DNA of 7,108 nt from Deltaproteobacteria bacterium (GCA_026388365.1 JAPLJW010000236.1:1-7108), one strand, 5' to 3'; positions 1-6,175 are shown, counted from the stretch's first letter. Notes: generated by a model not told the origin, from the sequence alone. Numbers and translations are program-made.

Positions 1-870
1 ATCATCGCCTCGATGGTCGGCATGTCCATGCAGGAGGAGCTCAAGGGGATGGCCAAGCCGGACTTCATCTTCCTGCTTCTGTTCACCTCGACGGGGAAGC
101 TCTTCTCCTTCATCCAGTTCATCGGCTTTTTTGGGCCGCTGATCGGAATTATCCTCGGTTTCGACGCGATCAACCGGGAGCGGAGCGGCCGGACTCTGAG
201 CAAGCTGGTCGCCCAGCCGATCTACCGGGACGCGATCATCAACGGGAAGTTCATGGCCGGCGTGACGATGATCACGATTGTCATGGTCTCGCTGGTGCTC
301 ATCATCTCGGGCCTGGGCATCCGCCTGATCGGCGTGGTCCCGGGAGCGGAGGAATTCTGGCGGCTTCTGATCTACCTCGTTCTCAGCATCCTCTACATCT
401 CGTTCTGGCTGGGGGCGGCGATCCTCTTCTCCGTGGTGTTCCGGAGCACGGCGACCTCGGCGCTGGCGTCGCTCGCCGTCTGGATCGGCCTCTCTTTCTT
501 CATCGGCCTGGGAGGCAGCTTGCTCGCCGATGCGGTCGCGCCGGTGAGCCAGACGGCCGACATGGCGCAGGCCCAGGACTCCTTTGTGAAGAATGCGGAT
601 GTCCAGAGGGCGGTTTCGCTCCTCTCCCCGGCGACGCTCTACGGGGACGCGACATCGACGATCCTCGACCCGCTCCGCAAAACGCCGCGTTCCTTCGTCC
701 TGATGGGGCCCATGGAGAGGCTCTCCCTCTCCCGTTTCCAGAACCCGCTTCCGCTCCTCCAGAGTGTCGTAATCGTGGCGCCCTTCATGATTTCGCTGAT
801 TGCGATTACGTTCTTCTGTTTCGGGATCTGCTATGCGGTCTTTATGCGCCAGGAGATCCGCTCGACATAA
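1..870 (+). CDS. ABC-2 type transporter permease subunit, 5'-truncated by the window edge
   Basis: This is the membrane subunit of an ABC-2 type transporter; it would sit in the cytoplasmic membrane and work with a separate ATPase not in this window. The frame is open from the first base (codons Ile-Ile-Ala-Ser before the Met at 13) and ends in TAA at 868-870, so the N-terminus and usual first helix probably lie upstream. Counting from Met13, hydrophobic segments lie at about residues 30-49, 80-103, 117-141, 147-171 and 246-277. After the first comes a cytoplasmic loop with RERSGRTLSKLVAQP, then YRDAIINGK, the pattern seen in NosY/GldF-like permeases (acidic-Arg, G-TL--L---P, then R----GK). 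A polar stretch at about 172-245 would be extracytoplasmic. The substrate cannot be told from this subunit. The family call is firm; closeness to NosY specifically is a guess. Confidence 0.85.
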   Translation: MIASMVGMSMQEELKGMAKPDFIFLLLFTSTGKLFSFIQFIGFFGPLIGIILGFDAINRERSGRTLSKLVAQPIYRDAIINGKFMAGVTMITIVMVSLVLIISGLGIRLIGVVPGAEEFWRLLIYLVLSILYISFWLGAAILFSVVFRSTATSALASLAVWIGLSFFIGLGGSLLADAVAPVSQTADMAQAQDSFVKNADVQRAVSLLSPATLYGDATSTILDPLRKTPRSFVLMGPMERLSLSRFQNPLPLLQSVVIVAPFMISLIAITFFCFGICYAVFMRQEIRST

Positions 871-881
871 AGCACGTTCAC

Positions 882-955
882 GGGGTCAGGTCTTGAAATT
901 TAGCGTTTTGCCGCTATGCAGCCATAAAAAACGCTAAATTTCAAGACCTGACCCC
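882..955. repeat. REP-like perfect inverted repeat (28-bp arms, 18-nt loop)
   Basis: Positions 882-909 and 928-955 are exact reverse complements; 910-927 is the loop. The outer end reads GGGGTCAGGTCTTGAAATTT and its complement. This resembles, from memory, a dispersed palindrome family found in many proteobacterial genomes near Y1/IS200-like REP-associated transposases (RAYTs). It lies between the convergent ABC permease and patatin genes, the usual intergenic position for such elements. A stem this long would also fold in RNA and could block 3' exonucleases or read-through from either side. No T-run follows either arm, so it is not a textbook intrinsic terminator. The inverted repeat is directly visible; the family assignment is inference. 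Confidence 0.8.
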
Positions 956-976
956 CCGATTTTGACCCCCCGATTT
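949..976. repeat. 14-bp perfect tandem duplication at the REP-like element border
   Basis: The 14-mer TGACCCCCCGATTT occurs twice head to tail, at 949-962 and 963-976. The first copy includes the last seven bases (TGACCCC) of the right palindrome arm, so the duplication contains part of the element end plus 7 bp of flank. The second copy ends one base before the patatin stop codon (978-980). It may be replication slippage or a by-product of insertion or excision of the palindrome. Confidence 0.8.
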
Positions 977-977
977 G

Positions 978-3242
978 CTAAAATTTGTGGCCCACGTAGA
1001 GGTAGAGGGAGCGGTGGCCCTCCTCCGCCTGCCCGCAGGCAAGGTAGATCGGTCCGAGGTAGGTCTCCGCACCGACCAGAAGGCTCCCCGCATAGATCAG
1101 CGTCCGGCCGGAGATGTCACTCCGGGTGGCCCAGGCGTTCCCGGCCTCCAGCGAGAACCCGGCGTAGAGGGGCATATGAAATTCCCCGAGGCCCGTGCTG
1201 GCGAGCCGGTAGTAATAGATCAGACGGGCAACGCCCGTATGCTGCCCTGCCAGTTCGTCCTCGGCGTATCCAGAGAGGTTGAGAAAACCGCCCACGGCAT
1301 AGCTGTTCTGGAGGGGGGCCTCGCTGTTCAGGGCGCTCTGGATGGAGAACCCTGCCAGAAACGTGTGCCGATCGACGGTTTTTGCCGAGAGCCAGTTCAG
1401 CATCAGGCTGTTTCCCGAGAAATCGGATCCCAACTCCGTCCGGGGAATCATCCAGACGACGTCCACTTCCGTGCCCCGATGGGGAAAGTTGAAATTGTCG
1501 AGGCGGTTATAGGAAAAGGAGGTGAAGACGGCGCCGCTGTTGAATCGGACCTCCGGCTCATCAGGACCGACGCGGACTCCGACCTTGCCGTAACCGCGCC
1601 TGAGACCCAGGCGGAGCTGCCCCCAGTTTTCGAACTGCCGGCCGATGTCGAGGCCCGCCTCCACCGCGGAGGCGCGGTACTGGGAGAGGATGCCCCTTTT
1701 TGAAAAGGCATTGATGTTCCAGGATTTGTATTCGACCCGCGGGGCGATGAAGTAGCGGAGGGATTCGTCGAGCGGCTGGTAAAATTCGGAGAAGAATCGG
1801 GGGGTGTCTCCGATCTGAATCAGGTTTTGCCATTCCGCCCCCAGACGGTTGAGCGCCGTGCTGGTCAGGCTGGCCGAGATGTTGTAGCCGGCGCCGCCTT
1901 TGAGGTCGTCCTCGAGACTTATCCCGAACCGGAGGTAGTGCGGTCCCCATGATTTTTCCCTGGTCTCGATGAGAAGGCCGGTCTGCCCGTCCTTTTCCCT
2001 GAGATGAAAATCGGCCTTCTCGAAGGTGTCGATGCCGTAGACCCTTTTGAGATCCCGATCGAGCGTTTTCAGGTTCAGGGGTTCACCCGGTTTTGTGCGG
2101 ATCTGCGCTCGGACGACCTCCTCCCCGATGGGGGAACGGTTGTCAACATCCACCCCGGCGATGACCGGCAGCGCTGCGGGCTGCCGCCGCTGCACGGCAA
2201 GCCAGTTCTCATATGCGGCAGGAGGGAGGGAGAGCCCCGCCAGACGCGGGACGGCCCTGCGCGCCTCCTCCTCCCCGATCCGGATCGCGTCTGCCGCTTT
2301 GTCAAAATCGCTCGATCCGATGCCGCCGAGCGCGGGCTGGAGGAGGAAATCCTTCTCCCGGAGCGTGTCAATCTGTGCGTCGGTATTCTTCTGGATGAGG
2401 ATGGTCATCACCTGCGCGGTGATCGCCATCGCCGAGGTTAGTATTTCCTTGGGACGGCGAAGGGTTCCGATGTTTACGGCGATCAGGATGTCGGCGCCCA
2501 ATGATCGGGCCACATCGGCCGGAAGGTTGTCGGCGATGCCGCCGTCGACGAGGAGCCGATCGTCCAGCTCGACCGGGGCAAAGACCCCCGGGATCGACAT
2601 GCTGGCGTGGATCGCCGTCGCCAGGTCGCCCTTGCCGAGGACGACCGCCTCGCCCGTCACGATGTCCGCGGCGACCGCCCGAAAGGGGATCCTCAGACGG
2701 TCGAAATCGGTCACCCGGGCCGTGTCGATCAGTCGGGATTTCAGGATAAACGCGAGGTTCTGCCCCTGGATGAGGCCGCGCGGCAGGGCAAGCTTTCCCT
2801 CCCGGATGCCGGCGTCGAACTTGATGAGGTAGTTGGAGCTGTCCTCCTTCCGCCGGAAGGAGAGATCTTCCAGCGGCGGCCGGTCCCGGAACGCCTCGTT
2901 CCACTCCATGCTGTTGACCATCGCCTCGATTTCCGCGGGCGAACTTCCCGCTGCGTAGAAACCGCCGACGATCGCCCCCATGCTCGTTCCGGCGATGACG
3001 TCGATGGGAATCCGCAGCTCCTCCAGGACCTTGAGAACGCCGATGTGGGCGGCGCCGCGCGCCCCCCCGCCGCTCAGGACAAGACCGATCCGGGGGCGGT
3101 TACGCTCCGGCGCCGTCCCGGCCGCCGCCGGCAGGGCCGCAAGGATCGATATCAGGAGAATGGCGATGACTCCGACGAAGAAGGGTTTGACGATCCGGCA
3201 ACCGGGCTTGCCGGCTCTTGTTTGTCCCTGTAAATTTTCCAT
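978..3242 (-). CDS. Patatin-like phospholipase with POTRA and outer-membrane beta-barrel (type Vd autotransporter, PlpD-like)
   Basis: This is a predicted secreted lipid acyl hydrolase carrying its own outer-membrane translocator. The 754-residue product starts with a basic n-region and hydrophobic core (about residues 20-37) and a likely signal peptidase I site near Ala39-Ala41. The patatin domain spans about 50-340: oxyanion loop GGGARG (58-63), nucleophile motif GTSMG with Ser87, and DGG with Asp233 completing the Ser-Asp dyad. Residues about 357-430 look like one POTRA repeat. About 435-754 are alternating beta strands of a BamA/FhaC-type 16-strand barrel ending in Phe (YVGHKF), the usual BAM recognition end. 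P. aeruginosa PlpD has the same order and a similar length (728 aa). The ATG start has only a weak ribosome site (AGCAGG about 12 nt upstream) but is the only one that keeps the signal peptide. A monocistronic promoter lies upstream. Both catalytic residues are present, so activity is expected; substrate and surface release are unknown. Confidence 0.93.
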   Translation of the reverse strand: MENLQGQTRAGKPGCRIVKPFFVGVIAILLISILAALPAAAGTAPERNRPRIGLVLSGGGARGAAHIGVLKVLEELRIPIDVIAGTSMGAIVGGFYAAGSSPAEIEAMVNSMEWNEAFRDRPPLEDLSFRRKEDSSNYLIKFDAGIREGKLALPRGLIQGQNLAFILKSRLIDTARVTDFDRLRIPFRAVAADIVTGEAVVLGKGDLATAIHASMSIPGVFAPVELDDRLLVDGGIADNLPADVARSLGADILIAVNIGTLRRPKEILTSAMAITAQVMTILIQKNTDAQIDTLREKDFLLQPALGGIGSSDFDKAADAIRIGEEEARRAVPRLAGLSLPPAAYENWLAVQRRQPAALPVIAGVDVDNRSPIGEEVVRAQIRTKPGEPLNLKTLDRDLKRVYGIDTFEKADFHLREKDGQTGLLIETREKSWGPHYLRFGISLEDDLKGGAGYNISASLTSTALNRLGAEWQNLIQIGDTPRFFSEFYQPLDESLRYFIAPRVEYKSWNINAFSKRGILSQYRASAVEAGLDIGRQFENWGQLRLGLRRGYGKVGVRVGPDEPEVRFNSGAVFTSFSYNRLDNFNFPHRGTEVDVVWMIPRTELGSDFSGNSLMLNWLSAKTVDRHTFLAGFSIQSALNSEAPLQNSYAVGGFLNLSGYAEDELAGQHTGVARLIYYYRLASTGLGEFHMPLYAGFSLEAGNAWATRSDISGRTLIYAGSLLVGAETYLGPIYLACGQAEEGHRSLYLYVGHKF

Positions 3243-3308
3243 CGAATATCAAGCCTGCTGATCGAATGTGGGCAAGGGATTGACGGGAACTCGCTTGTCT
3301 GCCGCGGA

Positions 3309-3337
3309 AGGATACGAAGGCGGGCCTTGCTTGTCAA
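3309..3337 (-). promoter_or_regulatory. Predicted sigma70-type promoter of the patatin gene
   Basis: Read on the minus strand there is a consensus -35 TTGACA (3332-3337), a 17-bp spacer and a -10 TATCCT (3309-3314, 4 of 6 matches). Transcription would start near 3302, giving a leader of about 60 nt before the ATG ending at 3242. The consensus -35 and ideal spacing make this the best promoter on this side. It implies the patatin gene is transcribed independently of the DUF523 gene upstream. Confidence 0.65.
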
Positions 3338-3364
3338 GCAGATTATCAGAAGATCTTGGCTCAC

Positions 3365-3377
3365 GGGAACAGTTCCC
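3365..3377. promoter_or_regulatory. Short perfect palindrome upstream of the patatin promoter
   Basis: GGGAAC-A-GTTCCC is an exact 6-1-6 palindrome centred at 3371, about 35 bp upstream of the -35 box, where an activator might bind. GAACAG (3367-3372) can alternatively pair with CTGTTC (3389-3394). No regulator family is recognised and chance occurrence is possible. Confidence 0.25.
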
Positions 3378-3419
3378 CTCTGATGGTCCTGTTCAGGGTC
3401 TTTCTTGCCCTGCCTTTTT

Positions 3420-3467
3420 TTATCCATGGATCCGGAGCATCAACTCGCTCGGGTGAGGGTGGAAATA
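3420..3467 (-). pseudogene. Out-of-frame remnant of a DUF1722 C-terminus
   Basis: In the frame one base downstream of the DUF523 reading frame, the minus strand encodes YFHPHPSELMLRIHG followed by TAA (3420-3422). As I remember them, DUF523-DUF1722 proteins end in a signature close to YLNPHPxELMLRNHV, so about ten of fifteen positions agree. The remnant overlaps the end of the DUF523 coding region and lies directly behind the linker that normally leads into DUF1722. The simplest reading is that roughly 130-140 codons of DUF1722 were deleted and the frame was lost. The match is from memory, not from an alignment. Confidence 0.6.
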
Positions 3468-3988
3468 AAGACGAGTTCCCGGCACCGCCGGTAAACGAAG
3501 ATCCGTTCGATGAAGTTCTTCCGGAGAAGCGGATCATTCAGGCGGTCGTCCTCCTCGACGGGGGGCAGCGGAAAACGTTTCATGAACGCCCCGGCGAAGA
3601 TCCCCACCCCATTCTCAACGGCCATGCCGGTCTCTCCGTAAACCTTCACCGCGGCCATCCCGCAACTGGGCGATCGGCTCTTGAAGATGAATCCGCACAG
3701 ATCAAGGGCGGCGAGCGCCTCCAGCCGTTTGTCCGCCCAGGCGATCATCCCGCCCGTGTGGTCGATGCCGGTCCGGATCGTGACCAGGCGGGGGGCTTCC
3801 GGATCTCCGACGAGCCGCATCGCCTCGCGGGGGATGGGGAGGCCGTACTCCACCTCCGGGCAGACGGGAACCCATTCGAACCGGCGGCCAAGGGTGTCGG
3901 TGATGCAGCGGTCGTGCCGATGGCCGCCGTCGTAACGGACATTCTGCCCCAGCAGGCAGGCGCTGATGCCGATCCGGATCTTCTCCAT
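3440..3988 (-). CDS. DUF523 (TudS-like desulfidase) protein, C-terminal DUF1722 domain lost
   Basis: The 182-residue product carries a complete DUF523 domain at about 1-145: SACLLGQNVRYDGGH at 9-23, CPE at 43-45, PREAMRLVGD at 53-62 and KSRSPSCG at 103-110. Characterised DUF523 members (TudS) are thiouracil desulfidases binding a [4Fe-4S] cluster through three conserved cysteines; Cys11, Cys43 and Cys109 are the likely ligands. A cytoplasmic role in thiolated-base metabolism is therefore plausible but not proven. Residues about 150-171 match the linker that joins DUF523 to DUF1722 in roughly 320-residue homologues (YbgA-type), after which the frame runs through eleven unrelated residues to TGA. 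The start at 3988 is chosen because AGGAGG sits 8 nt upstream and the protein begins with the family's N-terminus. The open frame extends upstream to a GTG at 4141, but that extension has no family similarity. Stand-alone DUF523 proteins exist, so the product may still work. Confidence 0.85.
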   Translation of the reverse strand: MEKIRIGISACLLGQNVRYDGGHRHDRCITDTLGRRFEWVPVCPEVEYGLPIPREAMRLVGDPEAPRLVTIRTGIDHTGGMIAWADKRLEALAALDLCGFIFKSRSPSCGMAAVKVYGETGMAVENGVGIFAGAFMKRFPLPPVEEDDRLNDPLLRKNFIERIFVYRRCRELVFISTLTRAS

Positions 3989-4027
3989 CGTTGTTTCCTC
4001 CTGATCCCTGGTTCCGTGCGGTTTTTC

Positions 4028-4060
4028 CGTCCGCTTCGGCGCCTCCGGATGAAGCGGACG
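4028..4060 (-). promoter_or_regulatory. 10-bp perfect hairpin in the DUF523 5' leader
   Basis: CGTCCGCTTC (4028-4037) and GAAGCGGACG (4051-4060) are exact complements around a 13-nt loop. On the minus strand the hairpin lies 39 to 72 nt upstream of the DUF523 ATG, inside the predicted leader of about 158 nt. An A-run, not a U-run, follows it in the transcript, so it is not an intrinsic terminator. A further possible stem is GGCCA/TGGCC at about 4090-4112. No known riboswitch is recognised. Confidence 0.5.
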
Positions 4061-4153
4061 AGGCCCGACAGGCCGTCCCCAAAACGGGCCGGCCAGGATC
4101 TCTCCGGTTGGCCCTGAAAGAATCGCATCTTTACAATACACTCCTCGATGCTT

Positions 4154-4183
4154 ATCCTATGGCAAACGGGGCATTCCTGTAAA
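4154..4183 (-). promoter_or_regulatory. Predicted promoter of the DUF523 gene
   Basis: Read on the minus strand: -35 TTTACA (4178-4183, 5 of 6 matches), an 18-bp spacer and -10 TAGGAT (4154-4159, 4 of 6 matches). The start point would be near 4147, giving an unusually long leader of about 158 nt that contains the hairpin at 4028-4060. Confidence 0.45.
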
Positions 4184-4193
4184 GAGATAAAGG

Positions 4194-4223
4194 GGCCGGG
4201 CGGAAAAGAAGCCGCTTCCGGCC
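4194..4223. repeat. Imperfect inverted repeat between two divergent promoters
   Basis: GGCCGGGCGG (4194-4203) pairs with CCGC (4212-4215) and CCGGCC (4218-4223) through a 2-nt TT bulge, with an 8-nt loop: ten base pairs, all G-C. It lies between the -35 boxes of the DUF523 and ferritin promoters. It could be an operator shared by both, or on the minus strand a weak terminator-like stem (CCTTTATCTCTTT follows). Function unknown. Confidence 0.4.
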
Positions 4224-4248
4224 GACCCTGATTCGGTCCCATTTGTCG

Positions 4249-4278
4249 TTGACAAGCGGGCGCTTTTTTCTTTAGAGT
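4249..4278 (+). promoter_or_regulatory. Predicted sigma70-type promoter of the ferritin gene
   Basis: A consensus -35 TTGACA (4249-4254) is followed by an 18-bp spacer and TAGAGT (4273-4278, 4 of 6 matches to TATAAT). The start point would be near 4285, with a leader of about 50 nt. The exact -10 is less certain than the -35. Confidence 0.5.
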
Positions 4279-4333
4279 TCCATCGTAAAGAGAGTGAATC
4301 TCGATTTTCCGAATTGCGAAAGGAGAAAAACAG

Positions 4334-4870
4334 ATGATCAGCAAGAAGATGTTCGATGCGATGAAGGAACAGATCAAAAACGAAATGGAGTCCGCATATA
4401 TCTACCTATCGATGGCGGCCTACTTCCATTCGAAAAACCTGGACGGGATGGCCCACTGGATGCGCTGCCAGGTCCATGAGGAGACGATCCATGCGATGAA
4501 GTTTTTCGATCATATCATCAACCGGGGCGGCGAGGTGGTCCTCCTGGACCTCAAACAGCTCAAGCTGACCTGGAAGAACCCTCTGGAGCCCTGGAAGGAC
4601 GCCTACGCGCACGAGCAGTTTATCACGGCGAAGATCCACAATCTGCTCAAGATTGCCCGGAAGGAGAACGACTACACGGCGGAGCCGATGCTGGCCTGGT
4701 TCGTCAACGAACAAATCGAGGAGGAGAGCAACACGGACAAGGTGGTCCGTCAACTGGAAATGGTCGGCGACAGCAAGGAGGGGCTCTTCATGCTGGACCG
4801 CGAGCTGGGGACCCGGATTTTCGTGGCGGGTTCGCCTTTCGACCCCGCGGCGTACAACCTGCTCCAATAG
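4334..4870 (+). CDS. ftnA: Bacterial non-haem ferritin
   Basis: This is an iron-storage protein that oxidises Fe(II) at a di-iron ferroxidase centre and stores ferric mineral inside a 24-subunit shell in the cytoplasm. The 178-residue product has the usual family length and four-helix pattern. By E. coli FtnA numbering all centre residues are present at identical positions: Glu17, Tyr24, Glu50, His53, Glu94, Gln127 and Glu130, plus the third-iron (C) site residues Glu49, Glu126 and Glu129. It has no haem-binding Met typical of bacterioferritin at a recognisable place and no rubredoxin tail, so it is ferritin, not Bfr or rubrerythrin. The ATG at 4334 has AAGGAG 8 nt upstream. It is transcribed alone, divergent from the DUF523 gene and convergent with the desulfurase gene. 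Confidence 0.96.
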   Translation: MISKKMFDAMKEQIKNEMESAYIYLSMAAYFHSKNLDGMAHWMRCQVHEETIHAMKFFDHIINRGGEVVLLDLKQLKLTWKNPLEPWKDAYAHEQFITAKIHNLLKIARKENDYTAEPMLAWFVNEQIEEESNTDKVVRQLEMVGDSKEGLFMLDRELGTRIFVAGSPFDPAAYNLLQ

Positions 4871-4894
4871 CGTTGATCGAGGTCAACCCGTTGG

Positions 4895-4934
4895 GAGGCG
4901 GCATCCCTTCCCGGTTTTGGGATGGTTCCGCCTC
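4895..4934. other. Hairpin between convergent ferritin and desulfurase genes
   Basis: GAGGCGG-CATCCC (4895-4907) pairs with GGGATG (4919-4924) and CCGCCTC (4928-4934), leaving an 11-nt loop and a 3-nt bulge: thirteen base pairs starting 25 nt after the ferritin stop. No T-run follows on either strand, so it is more likely an mRNA 3'-end stabiliser or a Rho-independent-like stem without its U-tract. A smaller stem GTTGA/TCAAC (4872-4876, 4883-4887) precedes it. On the desulfurase side, a pyrimidine/T-rich tract (CTTCTTTTTTTCTCTC on the minus strand, about 4976-4991) follows that gene's stop without a clear stem. Confidence 0.45.
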
Positions 4935-5003
4935 ACAATCTTGATTCGCGTAACCGGGATCCTCATTTCCCGTCGAGAGAAAAAAAGAAGAGGGTGCGTC
5001 CGG

Positions 5004-6161
5004 TCAACGGCCGCGGGCGAGCTTCCGGAGCGCCGCGAGGGCGGTGTCGATCTCTTTCTCCGTGTTGAAAAAGCTGAAGCCGAACCGGACAGTCCCATGC
5101 GGGAACGTCCCGATGGTCCGGTGGGCGGCGGGGGCGCAGTGGAGTCCCGGACGCGACAGGATTGCAAACCGCTCGTCCAGTTCCAGGGCGATCTCCGACG
5201 GCATCAGACCCTCGATGTTGAATGAGATCAAAGCGGTCTGACGCGACGGATCGCCCGGACCATAGAGGGTCGCCCCTGGAATATCCTTCAAACCGTTGAG
5301 GAAACGGCCCGTCAGGGCCTCCTCATGGGCGCGGATCGCCCCGACCCCACGGTCGAGGATCCAGGCGACGCCGGCGCCCAGCCCCGCAAGGCCGGGGGTG
5401 TTCGGTGTTCCGGCCTCGTATTTGTCCGGAAGAAAAGCCGGTTGTTCCTCGAATTCGGAGCGGCTTCCCGTTCCGCCCGCCATCAAGGGTGGGATTTTCG
5501 CCTCCAGCCCCTGACGGATATAAAGGCCGCCCGTCCCCGGCGGTCCGAAGAGGGATTTGTGGCCCGTGAAGGCCATGAGGTCGATTCCCGTTTCGTTCAC
5601 TTGGATCGGCAGGGCCCCGGCGGTCTGCGCCGCATCGACGATGAGGACGATCCCGTGCTCGTGGGCGATCCGGCCGGCCTCGGCGATCGGCAGGATCGTC
5701 CCCGTCACGTTGGCGGCGTGAGTCAGGACAAGGACCTTCGTGTTCCGGCGGATGGCGGGTCGGATCGCGTCGGGATCGAGCTCTCCCCGGATGGAGCAGG
5801 GAAGAACCGAAAGTTCCACCCCCTCCTTTTCCAGTGCGCGGAGCGGCCGCATGACCGAGTTGTGTTCCATGGAGGAGGTCATGACATGGTCGCCCGTTTT
5901 CAGGAGACCGCGGAGGGCGACGTTGAGCGCCTCGGTTGCATTCTTTGTGAAGACGATTCGAAAGGGATCCTCCACGCCGAAGAGTTCCGCCAGCGCCTCC
6001 CGCGCCTCCAGGACGATCCGCCCCGCCTCGATGGAGAGGCGGTGGCCGGAGCGGCCTGGACTGCCGCCGATCCCGCAAAGGTAGCGGGTCATGGCTGCCG
6101 GGACCTCTTCAGGCTTTGGCCAGGAGGTGGCCGCGTTGTCGAAATAGATGATAGGGTTCAT
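5004..6161 (-). CDS. Cysteine desulfurase-family PLP enzyme (EF2568-type, class V aminotransferase fold)
   Basis: This 385-residue cytoplasmic PLP enzyme is expected to take sulfur from L-cysteine as an enzyme persulfide, releasing alanine. Visible motifs in order: YFDNAATSWPKP at 6-17 (N-terminal family signature), TKNATEALN at 72-80, MEHNS with the PLP-stacking His100, DAAQT with Asp176 and Gln179 binding the cofactor, TGHKSLFGPPGTGG with Schiff-base Lys202, the long signature SRSEFEEQPAFLPDKYEAGTP at about 232-252, and RPGLHCAPAAH with the probable persulfide Cys342. This set fits the subfamily modelled as 'cysteine desulfurase family protein, EF2568' and not IscS or NifS. No scaffold gene (iscU/sufU) is nearby, so the sulfur acceptor is unknown. 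The ATG lies 14 nt after the RNase stop; its best ribosome site, GGAGG, falls about 19 nt upstream inside the RNase gene, which suggests translational coupling. Confidence 0.92.
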   Translation of the reverse strand: MNPIIYFDNAATSWPKPEEVPAAMTRYLCGIGGSPGRSGHRLSIEAGRIVLEAREALAELFGVEDPFRIVFTKNATEALNVALRGLLKTGDHVMTSSMEHNSVMRPLRALEKEGVELSVLPCSIRGELDPDAIRPAIRRNTKVLVLTHAANVTGTILPIAEAGRIAHEHGIVLIVDAAQTAGALPIQVNETGIDLMAFTGHKSLFGPPGTGGLYIRQGLEAKIPPLMAGGTGSRSEFEEQPAFLPDKYEAGTPNTPGLAGLGAGVAWILDRGVGAIRAHEEALTGRFLNGLKDIPGATLYGPGDPSRQTALISFNIEGLMPSEIALELDERFAILSRPGLHCAPAAHRTIGTFPHGTVRFGFSFFNTEKEIDTALAALRKLARGR

Positions 6162-6175
6162 GCACCGTCTGCCAA

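Larger units (their letters stand above)
3989..4333. other. Divergent control region between the DUF523 and ferritin genes
   Basis: This 345-bp gap has no convincing gene. From left to right it holds the structured leader of the DUF523 transcript with a 10-bp hairpin (4028-4060), the DUF523 promoter (4154-4183), an imperfect inverted repeat (4194-4223), the ferritin promoter (4249-4278), and the ferritin leader with its ribosome site AAGGAG at 4320-4325. I see no convincing Fur box near the ferritin promoter. Confidence 0.6.

Noticed and set aside
975..1703. 242-codon plus-strand open frame opposite the patatin barrel region
   Set aside because: It is antisense to a confidently assigned domain, has no recognised similarity and no convincing start; the same applies to the frames at 2047-2832 and 2607-3233.
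3394..3421. Plus-strand terminator-like stem CAGGG/CCCTG followed by seven Ts
   Set aside because: The stem is only 5 bp and no plus-strand gene precedes it; both flanking genes run the other way, so chance is the simpler explanation.
3989..4141. N-terminal extension of the DUF523 protein to a GTG at 4141
   Set aside because: The extension has no family similarity, and AGGAGG stands 8 nt ahead of the internal ATG at 3988 where the conserved sequence begins.
4272..4333. Possible Fur or other iron-regulator box ahead of ferritin (GAGA-GTGAA-TCTC and a partial TTCCGAA/TTGCGAA symmetry)
   Set aside because: Neither fits the Fur consensus and the half-sites are too short or too mismatched to support a binding site.
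3745..4377. 210-codon minus-strand frame with CPVCHR resembling a zinc knuckle
   Set aside because: It overlaps DUF523 in another frame, spans both predicted promoters and shows no coherent domain.
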